Notes under the pieces: model-generated
The model's input: only the letters and a program-made list of their open reading frames with translations
Databases searched by the model: none
What the model was told of the DNA's origin: nothing
Shown here: piece after piece, positions 8,820 through 17,642 of the stretch
How positions within the stretch are numbered: the stretch's first letter is position 1
How the letters are laid out: the number at the start of each line of letters is the position of its first letter
Program-made: the position numbers and the translations under genes
NCBI RefSeq assembly: GCF_003149455.1
Contig: NZ_QFFK01000002.1
Location: 496,001 to 560,000, forward strand
Direction of reading: 5' to 3'
Source: Chitinophaga deserti
GTDB taxonomy: Bacteria > Bacteroidota > Bacteroidia > Chitinophagales > Chitinophagaceae
Length of the DNA stretch: 64,000 nt

Positions 8820-11519
8820 ATGAGTACAACACATACGATCCGGCCGTTCCTGCGGCTCAGTGGCCTCGAACCACTCGTCGTGAGGCCTGAAACCAACTTC
8901 CTCAACGTCGGAGAAAGAACCAACGTTACCGGCTCCAAAAAATTCGCGCGCCTCATTCGCGAAGGATTATACGAAGAAGCACTTTCCGTTGCCCGCCAAC
9001 AGGTAGAAAACGGTGCACAGATCCTGGATGTGAACATGGACGACGCCCTGCTGGACGGAGAAAAAGCCATGAGCACATTCCTGAACCTGCTCGCTTCCGA
9101 GCCCGACATCTCCCGCATCCCGGTAATGATCGACTCCAGTAAGTTCAGCGTTATCGAAGCAGGCCTCAAATGCCTGCAGGGAAAATGTATCGTTAACTCC
9201 ATCTCCCTCAAAGAAGGAGAGGAGAAGTTCATCGATCAGGCCATCATTTGTCAGAGCTACGGCGCATCAGTTGTAGTAATGGCTTTCGATGAAAACGGAC
9301 AGGCCGATACACTCGAGAAACGCGTTACCATCTGCCAGCGTGCTTACGACATCCTCGTGCACCAGGTTGGGTTTGATCCGCAGGATATCATTTTCGATCC
9401 AAACATCTTCGCCATCGCCACCGGTATCGAAGAGCATAATAACTACGCGGTAGATTTCATTGAAGCCTGCCGCCAGATTAAGCAACGCATGCCGCTTGCC
9501 AAAATCAGCGGCGGTGTCAGTAACGTTTCGTTCTCCTTCCGTGGTAATGATGTAATGCGGGAAGCTATGCACTCCGTATTCCTCTTCCACGCCATCCGTG
9601 CCGGCCTCGACATGGGTATCGTGAATGCGGGTATGATCCAGATCTATGATGAGATCAATCCCGAAATGCGCGAACTGGTGGAAGATGCCATCCTCAACCG
9701 CCGCGACGATGCCACCGAAAGGCTCATCGCCTATGCGGAAACTGTGAAGGCGAAAGGAAAAGTGATTGAGAAAGACGAAACCTGGCGCAAGGGTACGGTA
9801 GAGGAACGCCTCAGTCATGCCCTCGTAAATGGTATCACCGATTATATTGAAGCAGACACGGAAGAAGCTCGACTGAAATACCCCCGCCCCCTCGAAGTTA
9901 TTGAAGGGCCGCTCATGGATGGTATGAACATCGTGGGAGACCTTTTCGGCAGTGGTAAAATGTTCCTCCCGCAGGTTGTGAAAAGCGCCCGCGTGATGAA
10001 GAAATCAGTGGCCGTTCTCACACCTTTCATTGAGGAAGAGAAAGCAAGAATGGTAGCGGAAAACGGCGGCGAAATCAAATCTGCCGGAAGAATCCTGCTG
10101 GCCACGGTAAAAGGTGATGTGCATGATATCGGTAAAAACATCGTGGGCGTGGTACTAGGCTGTAATGGATACGATATCATTGACCTCGGTGTAATGGTGC
10201 CTGCGGAAAAGATTTTGCAGGCTGCCCGAGAACAGAAAGTAGACATCATTGGTTTGAGCGGACTCATCACCCCAAGCCTCGATGAAATGGTTCACATTGC
10301 ACGCGAACTGAAACGTCAGGGTTTTGACATCCCGCTGATGATCGGTGGCGCTACTACTTCCAGGACGCATACCGCAGTGAAGATCGCACCGGAATACGAT
10401 AATGGTGTGGTGCACGTACTCGATGCATCGCGCAGTGTTACTGTAACGGGTAACCTGCTTAACAAATCGCTGCATAAGAACTTCCTGAACGGCGTTAGAG
10501 AAGAATACCACAAGCTCAACGAGCAATTCAAGAATAAAAAGCCCGTTAAACAATACCTCACACTTGCCGATGCAAGGGCGAATAAAGTTGCGATTGACTG
10601 GAACGAATTCAATCCGGTAAAACCCATTAAGCCGGGTATCACCGAGTTCCAGGAATATGACCTCGGCGAAATTGCTGCTTACATCGACTGGCATCCCTTC
10701 TTCATAGCCTGGGAGCTGCACGGGAAATTCCCGGCCATCCTGGAAGATGAAGTGGTAGGCAAGGAAGCCACGCATCTCTATAACGATGCACAGGCCATGC
10801 TGAAAAAGATCATTGACGAAAAGTGGCTCATCGCCCGTGCAGTTATTGGTCTCTTCCCGGCCAATTCCAATGGTGCAGATACTGTAACTGCTACTGCGGT
10901 AGACGGTGCACAGGTGCCTTTGGAATTCCTGCGCCAGCAGATCAAGAAAGCGCCCGGTCAGCCAAACATCAACCTGTCCGACTTTATCGCACCGGCCGAA
11001 ACCGGGAAGCAGGACTGGATCGGAGGCTTTGCCGTAACAGCAGGTGAAGGCATCGAAAAGTGGTTGGATAAGTTCAAGAAAGAACATGACGATTATTCCA
11101 GCATTATGCTTAAAGCGCTGGCCGACCGCTTAGCTGAAGCATTTACCGAACTGCTGCATGAAAGGGTGCGTAAAGAATTCTGGGGTTATGCCACGGAAGA
11201 GCATCTTTCCAATGAACAGCTGATCGCAGAAGAATATCTGGGCATCCGTCCGGCGCCGGGTTACCCCGCTTGTCCGGAGCATACCGAAAAATATAAACTG
11301 TTCGATCTGCTGGGCGCTACGGCATCAACCGGCATCACCCTTACTGAATCGCTGGCCATGTATCCGGCAGCGAGTGTTAGCGGTTGGTATTTTGCGAACC
11401 CGCAATCCAAGTATTTCGGTTTGGGAAAGATAGAGAAGGATCAGCTGGAGGATTATGCAAAGCGTAAAGGCTGGGATCTCGACACAGCTGAAAAATGGCT
11501 CCGTCCCAATCTCGACTAG
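8820..11519 (+). CDS. metH: Methionine synthase, folate/B12/activation subunit (split MetH, C-terminal part)
   Basis: 899 residues covering the remaining MetH modules in order: the pterin-binding barrel for methyl-tetrahydrofolate ([16 protein letters not shown] from about residue 27), the helical cap and cobalamin-binding Rossmann domain with the DVHDIGKN motif near residue 433 (its histidine is the lower cobalt ligand), and the C-terminal activation domain that binds SAM ([15 protein letters not shown], and the YFGLGKI segment near the end). With the upstream subunit it would transfer a methyl group from methyl-folate through cobalamin to homocysteine. A strong terminator ends the unit. Confidence 0.95.
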   Translation: MSTTHTIRPFLRLSGLEPLVVRPETNFLNVGERTNVTGSKKFARLIREGLYEEALSVARQQVENGAQILDVNMDDALLDGEKAMSTFLNLLASEPDISRIPVMIDSSKFSVIEAGLKCLQGKCIVNSISLKEGEEKFIDQAIICQSYGASVVVMAFDENGQADTLEKRVTICQRAYDILVHQVGFDPQDIIFDPNIFAIATGIEEHNNYAVDFIEACRQIKQRMPLAKISGGVSNVSFSFRGNDVMREAMHSVFLFHAIRAGLDMGIVNAGMIQIYDEINPEMRELVEDAILNRRDDATERLIAYAETVKAKGKVIEKDETWRKGTVEERLSHALVNGITDYIEADTEEARLKYPRPLEVIEGPLMDGMNIVGDLFGSGKMFLPQVVKSARVMKKSVAVLTPFIEEEKARMVAENGGEIKSAGRILLATVKGDVHDIGKNIVGVVLGCNGYDIIDLGVMVPAEKILQAAREQKVDIIGLSGLITPSLDEMVHIARELKRQGFDIPLMIGGATTSRTHTAVKIAPEYDNGVVHVLDASRSVTVTGNLLNKSLHKNFLNGVREEYHKLNEQFKNKKPVKQYLTLADARANKVAIDWNEFNPVKPIKPGITEFQEYDLGEIAAYIDWHPFFIAWELHGKFPAILEDEVVGKEATHLYNDAQAMLKKIIDEKWLIARAVIGLFPANSNGADTVTATAVDGAQVPLEFLRQQIKKAPGQPNINLSDFIAPAETGKQDWIGGFAVTAGEGIEKWLDKFKKEHDDYSSIMLKALADRLAEAFTELLHERVRKEFWGYATEEHLSNEQLIAEEYLGIRPAPGYPACPEHTEKYKLFDLLGATASTGITLTESLAMYPAASVSGWYFANPQSKYFGLGKIEKDQLEDYAKRKGWDLDTAEKWLRPNLD

Positions 11520-11542
11520 GTAAGGAACGGAACAACATATTT

Positions 11543-11577
11543 AACGGCGCAATCCCTGGGGATTGCGCCGTTTTTTA
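11543..11577. terminator. Terminator after metH
   Basis: 13-bp stem (11543-11555 and 11560-11572, AACGGCGCAATCC/GGATTGCGCCGTT) with a 4-nt loop and a T6 tract on the plus strand. It abuts the stop codon of the convergent lipoprotein gene and may serve both. Confidence 0.85.
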
Positions 11578-12141
11578 TTACTTCGCATTTACATCCTGTG
11601 CTGCCTGAAGGTCGGCAGCATTAAAGGAATGCAGCAGGCGGTCGCCTGAATAGAAGCGGATATTTTTAACATCTCCGGATTTTGGGAGGGCGCCGAGCCA
11701 GGCCATTGCCTTGGTGTATGTGGTTTTCGGTGTATCTACACGGATCGCAAAATGCAGATCCATATTGTCTTCACTTACAAAGCTGCGGGTTAGTTCAATG
11801 TGTTGGGTGAGATCGCTGGGCTGGAGCACTACTGCGGCCAGCAGGTTCTGACTGAAATCGATGGTGTCGATTGTGTTCGTCATCGTTTTGGCCATTCCGA
11901 AAACTTTCTTCATTTCTTCCGGATTGTTGATTACCCAGCATTGTACGCTGTCACTGAATTTAACGGTGTTGTTGACGAAATAGCCACTCAGTGGGCGGAT
12001 AACGACATCTTTTTGCATTACCACGTTTGCAGGAGCAGCGTTGGTAGTATCATTGGAAGATGAATGCTCGCCGGATTGCGAGGAATTAGGTCCGCAGGCG
12101 GCCAGGAACAGCAGTAAACCCGCTATGGGAAAGAGTTTCAT
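11578..12141 (-). CDS. Hypothetical lipoprotein
   Basis: 187 residues from the ATG at 12139-12141; an in-frame extension to 12237 adds 32 residues ahead of the signal peptide and is unlikely. The N-terminus is a lipoprotein signal peptide (MKLFPIAGLLLFLAACG) with the lipobox LAAC, so the mature protein would be lipidated at C16. A Ser/Asn-rich linker is followed by a compact mixed domain without recognisable catalytic motifs. I cannot assign a family. It lies alone on the minus strand, convergent with metH. Confidence 0.75.
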   Translation of the reverse strand: MKLFPIAGLLLFLAACGPNSSQSGEHSSSNDTTNAAPANVVMQKDVVIRPLSGYFVNNTVKFSDSVQCWVINNPEEMKKVFGMAKTMTNTIDTIDFSQNLLAAVVLQPSDLTQHIELTRSFVSEDNMDLHFAIRVDTPKTTYTKAMAWLGALPKSGDVKNIRFYSGDRLLHSFNAADLQAAQDVNAK

Positions 12142-12274
12142 GGTGGTTATTTTGGTGATTCGATGTGAAGGGTACTGCAAACACAGTACCGGGAACACTG
12201 CTTTCCATAACAATTTTATGACAGAAGTGGTTGACAAAGAGGGAAACCACGCAGGAAATTGCGTACTACTACGC

Positions 12275-12306
12275 TTGATTATACCCTCTGGAGGGTATTA
12301 CCTTTG
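12275..12306 (+). promoter_or_regulatory. Promoter reading into an apparently non-coding interval
   Basis: TACCTTTG (12299-12306) fits TAnnTTTG and TTG (12275-12277) lies 21 nt upstream. No plus-strand gene follows; the next feature is the terminator at 12395-12431. Confidence 0.5.
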
Positions 12307-12312
12307 TGCTAT

Positions 12313-12430
12313 GCAATTAGATCGCATATAGCCCCAAAAAAGCAGTTCAGAAAGTTAAGGTACACACTGTTCAGTTAACCCCAGTTACAGTTTTAGGGCC
12401 CCGGCTAAGCCAGGGCCCTTTTTTATTTTG
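12313..12430 (+). ncRNA. Candidate small RNA of about 115 nt
   Basis: A promoter (12275-12306) and a GC-rich plus-strand terminator (12395-12431) bracket an interval with no usable ORF (only a 6-codon ATG frame). The 5' part can fold as GCTATGC/GCATAtAGC with one bulge. It lies between the divergently placed 5' end of the lipoprotein gene and the 3' end of ispG, so a plus-strand terminator here has no protein gene to serve. It does not resemble 4.5S, 6S or tmRNA that I can recognise. Confidence 0.4.
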
Positions 12431-12431
12431 C
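12395..12431 (+). terminator. Terminator of the candidate small RNA
   Basis: Stem AGGGCCC(c)GGC / GCC(a)GGGCCCT (12395-12405 and 12409-12419) followed by TTTTTTATTTT on the plus strand. On the minus strand the stem is followed by AAAA, so it is not the ispG terminator. Confidence 0.7.
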
Positions 12432-12447
12432 AAAGATGTTGGAGGTA

Positions 12448-14385
12448 TTATTTCACATCAACCCACATCCCGTTATCGCGAATGAGGTTGATGAGTTCCG
12501 TAACGGCTACATCGCTGCTAAGGCCCCGTTTCACAACTTCTTTCCCTCGGTACAGCGTAATTTTTCCCACTCCGCTGCCTACATACCCGAAATCTGCATC
12601 GGCCATTTCACCCGGACCGTTTACGATACACCCCATAATGGCGATTTTTACACCTTTCAGGTGGTTGGTTACCGCGCGGATGCGTGCAGTGGTTTCCTGT
12701 AGGTCGAACAGGGTACGGCCACAGGAGGGGCAGGAGATATATTCGGTTTTGGAAATACGCGAGCGGGTGGCCTGGAGGATGCCGAACGCCACATTGTTGA
12801 TAGTTGCCGGGGAAGATGATCCCTCTGCCGCAGTGAGCCACAGTCCATCTCCGAAACCATCTAGCAGCAGAGCGCCGGTTTCAGTTGAGAAATGGATAAG
12901 ATCTTCGTCTGCGTTTTGCAGGGTACTGTTGCTCTGAAGTATAACCGGCAGGGTTATCTTTTGCTCCATCATCCCTATCAGCAACCGGCGGACCGATGCC
13001 ATTGCGTGAGCATTGCCGGAGGCAATTACAGGGACTACATTGTCTGGAAGGCCTTTCAGTGACGCCAGGAGCCCTTCACTGTATTGTGCCGCATCTACCT
13101 GTACAAAACGCAGACTGGCCGGCGTGTTTGCGAGTGATGCGATATCCTGGAAGTAAGGATGGTATTTCGATTTATCTTCTGCTGATTGCCAGGTTTCGTA
13201 ACCGGTGATAACCTGTAATGTGCCGGGCAGCGCAAATGGGAGTATTTGATCAGCCGTGTAAATGTAATCTGCGGCACCATCGCTGATGTTCCATTTGTCG
13301 GTGGCTTCATCATACTGGTAGCCTACTGCTTCAAGATCTTTAGGGGTGATGGCGCTGATGTGCCTGAGATCTGCCACCACAACAGGTACCTGCTTCCCGC
13401 CAATATTGCCAATAGCTGCAGATTCGCGTTTTGTAAACTGGAAAGGAGAGTAGGGGAGCTTTTCAGGATCAGCTATGGGTGTAATGGGTGCATGGCCGGC
13501 ACGTTGGCTGTACCTGCGCAACAGATCGCGGCACACGGGTAACTCAAGCTCAGGATCTTCGGTAAGGGATACACGGATTGTATCGCCCACTCCATCTTCC
13601 AGCAAGGTACCGATGCCTGCGGCCGATTTGATGCGGCCATCTTCCCCGTCGCCCGCTTCGGTAACACCGAGGTGGAGCGGGTAGCAATGGCCAAGTTCCT
13701 GCTGCATGGTGCTTACTAGCAGCCTGTAAGCCTGTACCATTACCTGCGGATTGCTGGCTTTCATGCTCAATACGATGTTGCGGTAATGCAGATCTTCTGC
13801 GATTCGAAGGAACTCCATTGCGCTTTCCACCATACCCATGGGAGTATCGCCATACCGGCTCATGATACGGTCGCTGAGAGAGCCGTGGTTGGTACCAATG
13901 CGCATAGCGGTCCCGTATTCTTTGCAGATGTTTACGAGGGGGGTGAAGCGGTCGCGGATGCGGTCGATCTCCTCCAGGTATTCTGCATCTGTATATTCCA
14001 GCAGTTCGAATTTCTTCTTGTCGATATAGTTACCGGGGTTCACACGCACCTTTTCAACGATGCGGGCGGCCACTTCGGCGGCATTGGGTGTAAAGTGGAT
14101 ATCGGCTACCAGCGGGGTGGTATATCCGCGTTTCCGCAGCTCATTTTTGATGGGCAGCAGGTTCTGCGCTTCCTTGATACTGGGGGCTGTGATCCGCACC
14201 AGCTCTGCACCGGCTTCAATGCAGCGGATAGACTGTTCCACGGTGCCCATCGTGTCCATTGTATCGGTGGTGGTCATCGTTTGTATGCGGATCGGGTGGT
14301 TATTACCGATGATGAGGTCGCCCACTTTTACTTCCAAAGTGGCCAGTCTTTCGTATTTCGTCAATGACGGGCAATATAATTGCAT
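12448..14385 (-). CDS. ispG: (E)-4-hydroxy-3-methylbut-2-enyl-diphosphate synthase IspG (long form)
   Basis: Penultimate enzyme of the MEP isoprenoid pathway; a [4Fe-4S] enzyme converting methylerythritol cyclodiphosphate to HMBPP. At 645 residues it is the long three-domain form known from Bacteroidota, Chlamydia and plants, with an extra domain inserted between the TIM barrel and the iron-sulfur domain. The barrel starts with VKVGDLIIGNNHPIRIQTM; the cluster ligands are in ISCPSCGRTLFDLQ and in GCIVNGPGEMADADFGYVG near the C-terminus. The start ATG at 14383-14385 has a good promoter 68-95 bp upstream. Monocistronic. Confidence 0.96.
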   Translation of the reverse strand: MQLYCPSLTKYERLATLEVKVGDLIIGNNHPIRIQTMTTTDTMDTMGTVEQSIRCIEAGAELVRITAPSIKEAQNLLPIKNELRKRGYTTPLVADIHFTPNAAEVAARIVEKVRVNPGNYIDKKKFELLEYTDAEYLEEIDRIRDRFTPLVNICKEYGTAMRIGTNHGSLSDRIMSRYGDTPMGMVESAMEFLRIAEDLHYRNIVLSMKASNPQVMVQAYRLLVSTMQQELGHCYPLHLGVTEAGDGEDGRIKSAAGIGTLLEDGVGDTIRVSLTEDPELELPVCRDLLRRYSQRAGHAPITPIADPEKLPYSPFQFTKRESAAIGNIGGKQVPVVVADLRHISAITPKDLEAVGYQYDEATDKWNISDGAADYIYTADQILPFALPGTLQVITGYETWQSAEDKSKYHPYFQDIASLANTPASLRFVQVDAAQYSEGLLASLKGLPDNVVPVIASGNAHAMASVRRLLIGMMEQKITLPVILQSNSTLQNADEDLIHFSTETGALLLDGFGDGLWLTAAEGSSSPATINNVAFGILQATRSRISKTEYISCPSCGRTLFDLQETTARIRAVTNHLKGVKIAIMGCIVNGPGEMADADFGYVGSGVGKITLYRGKEVVKRGLSSDVAVTELINLIRDNGMWVDVK

Positions 14386-14452
14386 GAATGCTTGATGTTG
14401 ATCCTTTATAAACGATTGTAATGTAATCTGTGCCTCCCTGGAGAAGCGAATT

Positions 14453-14480
14453 CAAAATTAGCAAATAATTCCCCGTTCAA
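14453..14480 (-). promoter_or_regulatory. ispG promoter
   Basis: On the minus strand TAATTTTG (14453-14460) fits TAnnTTTG, with TTG (14478-14480) 17 nt upstream. Predicted leader about 65 nt. Confidence 0.55.
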
Positions 14481-14642
14481 GCTACCGGTGCATTTTGTTA
14501 TTTTATATGAGCGGTAAAGCCCTCGCAGGATAATTTGCCTAGTTTTAGCACGTTTAGCAACCGCCCTGTTTGTAACCGGCGAATTACCATTTCGTCTACG
14601 GGCCTGACAATCAATAACCTGTCATTCATTTTGAACAATACT

Positions 14643-15497
14643 GTGGATACCATACCCTACCAGCAGCTTCCACTTAAAGGGCAGTTCAGCGTTTTCGAAA
14701 TGGAGAATTTCCAATCGGAATTTGCCGGTGTCCCGCATCGTCATCATGCTTTCCAGATTCTCTGGTTCACGAAAGGCAGTGGTGATCATGTTGTGGATTT
14801 TGTGAAGTATGAGCTGGGAGATAATATCCTTTTCCTCCTTCGTCCCGGGCAGGTGCATCAATTGCCTAAATCGGGCTTTTTTGGATACAGCATCACTTTT
14901 ACCGAACAGTTTTACTGGGAAAATAAGCACGAACGCCAAACCTTATACGATTTTACCACGCTTTTTGATGATTCACAGGAATATGCCCCTATCCATATCA
15001 GTCATCCGGCGGCAGAATCTCTCGGAAAAATTATTTCACTTATGCAATCCGAGCAATCGGTGCAGATAGAGGGGAGCAGTACGAGTGTGATCAAACATTA
15101 CCTGAATGCTTTTTTATTGCTGGCGGAGCGGGAAAAGAAGCATAACGCTGCGAACAGTCCGGACGTACATAATCACGACGCACGGATCATTCAATTGCGG
15201 CGGCTGGTGGAGAAAAACTTCCGGCAGGAGCATCAGGCGGGGTTTTATGCTGCACATTTCTCGCTGACAGCCAAGCGGTTAAATGAAATTGCCAAAGAAG
15301 CGATCAATAAAACCGTGACGGATATGGTACACGCCCGCCTTATTCTGGAAGCGAAACGGCAGCTGGCGTTCAGCAACCGCAATGTAAAGGAGATATGTTA
15401 TGAACTGGGTTTTGAAGATCCTGCCTATTTCAGCCGGTTTTTCCGTCATCATGCAGGCATTTCACCACACGAATTCCGGGAATCGGTGTTCAAATAA
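14643..15497 (+). CDS. AraC-family transcriptional regulator
   Basis: 284 residues if translation starts at the GTG at 14643 (MDTIPYQQLPLKGQF); TTG codons at 14631 and 14535 are alternatives and no ATG is available before residue 20. The N-terminal half is a cupin-like sensor (HRHHAFQILWFTKGSGDH, then FLLRPGQVHQLP). The C-terminal AraC domain has two helix-turn-helix motifs; the second (NVKEICYELGFEDPAYFSRFF, then GISPHEFR) matches the family signature. The ligand cannot be predicted. It is divergent from ispG and followed by two terminators. Confidence 0.88.
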   Translation: MDTIPYQQLPLKGQFSVFEMENFQSEFAGVPHRHHAFQILWFTKGSGDHVVDFVKYELGDNILFLLRPGQVHQLPKSGFFGYSITFTEQFYWENKHERQTLYDFTTLFDDSQEYAPIHISHPAAESLGKIISLMQSEQSVQIEGSSTSVIKHYLNAFLLLAEREKKHNAANSPDVHNHDARIIQLRRLVEKNFRQEHQAGFYAAHFSLTAKRLNEIAKEAINKTVTDMVHARLILEAKRQLAFSNRNVKEICYELGFEDPAYFSRFFRHHAGISPHEFRESVFK

Positions 15498-15582
15498 TAC
15501 AACGAAATTGTCTTTTTGTCCAAACACCGGGGAGAAATACGGAGCTATTTTTACATGCCGTTAAACGGAAACCATGCATTAT

Positions 15583-15608
15583 AACGCGTTTCAGGCGCGT
15601 TTTTTTTC
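15583..15608 (+). terminator. Terminator after the AraC gene
   Basis: Short stem AACGCG/CGCGTT (15583-15588 and 15596-15601) followed by a run of eight T on the plus strand. Confidence 0.6.
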
Positions 15609-15630
15609 ATTTGGAAAGGAAAGTAAGCTA

Positions 15631-15660
15631 AAAAGCCGCCCTACGACCAGGGCGGCTTTT
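15631..15660. terminator. Second, bidirectional terminator between araC and yitT
   Basis: Perfect 12-bp stem (15631-15642 and 15649-15660, AAAAGCCGCCCT/AGGGCGGCTTTT) with a 6-nt loop and T-runs in both directions; suits both convergent genes. Confidence 0.75.
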
Positions 15661-15710
15661 GTTTATTTCCTGGCGCACTCTCTCAAGAAATGTCATATCG
15701 GTCATACTTA

Positions 15711-15941
15711 CTGCCATCCTCCTGCCATCCTTCAGTGATCCTTCAGTGGTGTTCAGTGGTGGTACAGGTTTGAGGGTGTTTGACTGAAGGATCACCGAAG
15801 GTTCACTGAAGGATTACTGAACAATGCCTGCTGACATCCTGCTGCCATCCTCCATCCATCCTCCATCCATGTTCAGCCACAGCAAGGGTTTGATGAAGGT
15901 TGGATGGAGGATGGATGAAGGTTCGATGAAGGATGGATGAA
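15711..15941. repeat. 11-nt-period fold-back repeat (double unit)
   Basis: The interval divides into 21 consecutive 11-mers with no slip. Left arms read CTGCCATCCTC, CTGCCATCCTT, CAGTGATCCTT and later TGACATCCTGC, TGCCATCCTCC, ATCCATCCTCC; right arms read AGGATCACCGA, AGGTTCACTGA, AGGATTACTGA and later GGTTGGATGGA, GGATGGATGAA. Each right arm is the inverse of its left arm, so there are two adjacent fold-back units (about 15711-15821 and 15826-15941) whose loops contain GGTTTGA. Positions 15831-15867 are identical over 37 nt to 42969-43005. No ORF fits. It lies between convergent genes, outside their terminators. Confidence 0.85.
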
Positions 15942-16018
15942 TACAAAGAGAGGTCGGCCGGTTGGCACAAATGCCCCGGATGGTCAGTAAAAAGGAGATG
16001 AAAATCTAATGGGGAAAT

Positions 16019-16855
16019 TTATTTTCCGATAGAGAAACCACGGCCCAGTACCTCGTGGACTTCGTGAATAACCATAAACGCTTCGGCATCCACGTCTGCC
16101 ACCACTCGTTTAAGTTCCATCAATTCCTGCTTGCCGATGATGACATAGAGCACTTCCTTGGGATCCTTCGTATATGCGCCATGGCCATGTAGCACGGTAG
16201 CGCCGCGGTTCATATTGTGGGTGATTTTTTCAGCGATGATAGCGGAGAAGGGAGAAATGATAGTAACTGCACGTTTGGTATTGAAGCCATCCACAATAAA
16301 ATCCACCACTCTGGCGCCGATATATACGGCAATGAAAGTATACATGGTACGCTCGATGCCGATCATGAAAATACCGGCAGTGATCACCACTACGTCGAAC
16401 ATAAGGATGGCATTGCCAAGCGTCCAGCCGAAGTATTTGTTTAGCACACGCGCTACAATGGAAGCGCCGCCGGTAGTGCCGCCACTGAGGAATACGAGCC
16501 CCAGGCCAATACCAACGAGTAAACCTGCGAAGATGGCTGCTAACAAAGGATCCTGTGTAGGAGGCTGCCTGTTGCCCTCTGTGAGGTAAAGGAAAAGGGA
16601 ACAAAAGAAAATGGACATCAGGGTGTAGATGATGGTGCGGCGGTTAAGAAGTCGCCAGCCTACTATCATCAGCACGGCATTCATGGCGAGGTTTACAGCC
16701 CCGGCCGACCAGCCCCACATGTAATGCGTTAATATGGAAATACCGATAACCCCGCCTTCGGAGAGCTGGCTGGGTATAGCAAGAAAGTTGATGCCGATGG
16801 CAAATATGAATGATCCCAGTATGATCAGGAAAATGTTCCTGGCGTGCAGTTTCAT
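16019..16855 (-). CDS. YitT-family membrane protein
   Basis: 278-residue integral membrane protein of the YitT family (DUF161 membrane part plus C-terminal DUF2179). It begins with a hydrophobic helix (FLIILGSFIFAIGINFLAI) and the SQLSEGGVIGISIL segment typical of the family, has about five membrane segments with Gly-rich stretches (FAGLLVGIGLGLVFLSGGTTGGASIVAR), and ends in a soluble domain (DPKEVLYVIIGKQELMELKRVV, VIHEVHEVLGRGF). Function unknown. It follows batC by 28 bp on the same strand and is probably co-transcribed. Confidence 0.88.
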   Translation of the reverse strand: MKLHARNIFLIILGSFIFAIGINFLAIPSQLSEGGVIGISILTHYMWGWSAGAVNLAMNAVLMIVGWRLLNRRTIIYTLMSIFFCSLFLYLTEGNRQPPTQDPLLAAIFAGLLVGIGLGLVFLSGGTTGGASIVARVLNKYFGWTLGNAILMFDVVVITAGIFMIGIERTMYTFIAVYIGARVVDFIVDGFNTKRAVTIISPFSAIIAEKITHNMNRGATVLHGHGAYTKDPKEVLYVIIGKQELMELKRVVADVDAEAFMVIHEVHEVLGRGFSIGK

Positions 16856-16883
16856 GCCGCAAAGGTACAGGGACGGCCGGACA

Positions 16884-17642
16884 TTACCAGTCCTTTTCCA
16901 CCCCCACGGGCGTGCCCTTGGTCTTCTTCATTTTATCTTCCTGGAGTTTCTTCTCCTGCTGGGCTAATGCCTGTAACAGGCGCTGGGCTTCTTCCTGCGA
17001 CAGTTTGCTGGGTTTGGGCTTGGGTTGTTGCTGCTCTTTTTCGTCTTTCTGATCCTTCTGGTCCTGCTGGTCTTTTTTGTCCTTCTGGTCTTGCTTGTCC
17101 TGTTTGTCTTTATTCTGCTGATCCTGTTTGTCCTGCTTTTTATCCTTGTCTTTTTGTTCTTTATTGTCTTTACCGCCGCCTTGTTGCTGCTGTTGCTTCT
17201 TCAGCATTTCCTGCGCATAAGCGAGGTTGTAACGGGCCTGTTCGTCGGCCGGATTGGCTTTGAGGGCTTTTTTATAAGATTGGATACTTTCATCCCATTT
17301 TTTGTCTTCCATGAAAGTGTTGCCAATGTTATAAGAAGCATCTGCAGCATTTTCTTTCCTGGTAGGTGTTTTAATGGCGTTAGCGTATTGCTGGCGTGCA
17401 GCTTCGTAGCGCTTTTGCTCGTAGAGGGAGTTGCCGAGGTTGAAGTTACCTTCCATTGATTTACCATTACGCTCAAGCGCTTTTTTATAGCTGGCTTCCG
17501 CGTCGGCGTATTGTTGCTTTTTATATTGGGCGTTGCCCTGGCGGATCAATTTGGAAGAGCCTTCCTGTGCGGCCGCCGGGAGGGCAGTAGCCAGGGTAAC
17601 GGTAGCAATAAAGCTTATGGTATGGAGGAAGTTCTTTTTCAT
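16884..17642 (-). CDS. batC: TPR protein BatC (aerotolerance operon)
   Basis: 252-residue exported TPR protein. A signal peptide (cleavage after the AAAQE region near residue 26) precedes about three tetratricopeptide repeats (residues 30-145; AEASYKKALERNGKSMEGNFNLGNSLYEQ is one split between segments). A very polar Gln/Lys/Asp-rich stretch of about 70 residues follows, then a short helix with KLSQEEAQRLLQAL, as in BatC proteins. Its start overlaps the batB stop by 4 nt (ATGA), indicating translational coupling. In Bacteroides the Bat proteins have been linked to oxygen tolerance. batA and batD are not adjacent here. Confidence 0.87.
   Translation of the reverse strand: MKKNFLHTISFIATVTLATALPAAAQEGSSKLIRQGNAQYKKQQYADAEASYKKALERNGKSMEGNFNLGNSLYEQKRYEAARQQYANAIKTPTRKENAADASYNIGNTFMEDKKWDESIQSYKKALKANPADEQARYNLAYAQEMLKKQQQQQGGGKDNKEQKDKDKKQDKQDQQNKDKQDKQDQKDKKDQQDQKDQKDEKEQQQPKPKPSKLSQEEAQRLLQALAQQEKKLQEDKMKKTKGTPVGVEKDW

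Noticed and set aside
7767..8834. 355-codon minus-strand frame across the first metH gene
   Set aside because: The plus strand has all zinc ligands and motifs of the homocysteine module; the minus frame is a shadow.
12142..12237. N-terminal extension of the lipoprotein at 11578-12141
   Set aside because: It would put 32 residues before a clear lipoprotein signal peptide; the internal ATG is the better start.
15711..15941. Interpretation of the repeat as a CRISPR array or IS end
   Set aside because: Unit length is 11 nt with no spacers, and no transposase or target duplication is present.
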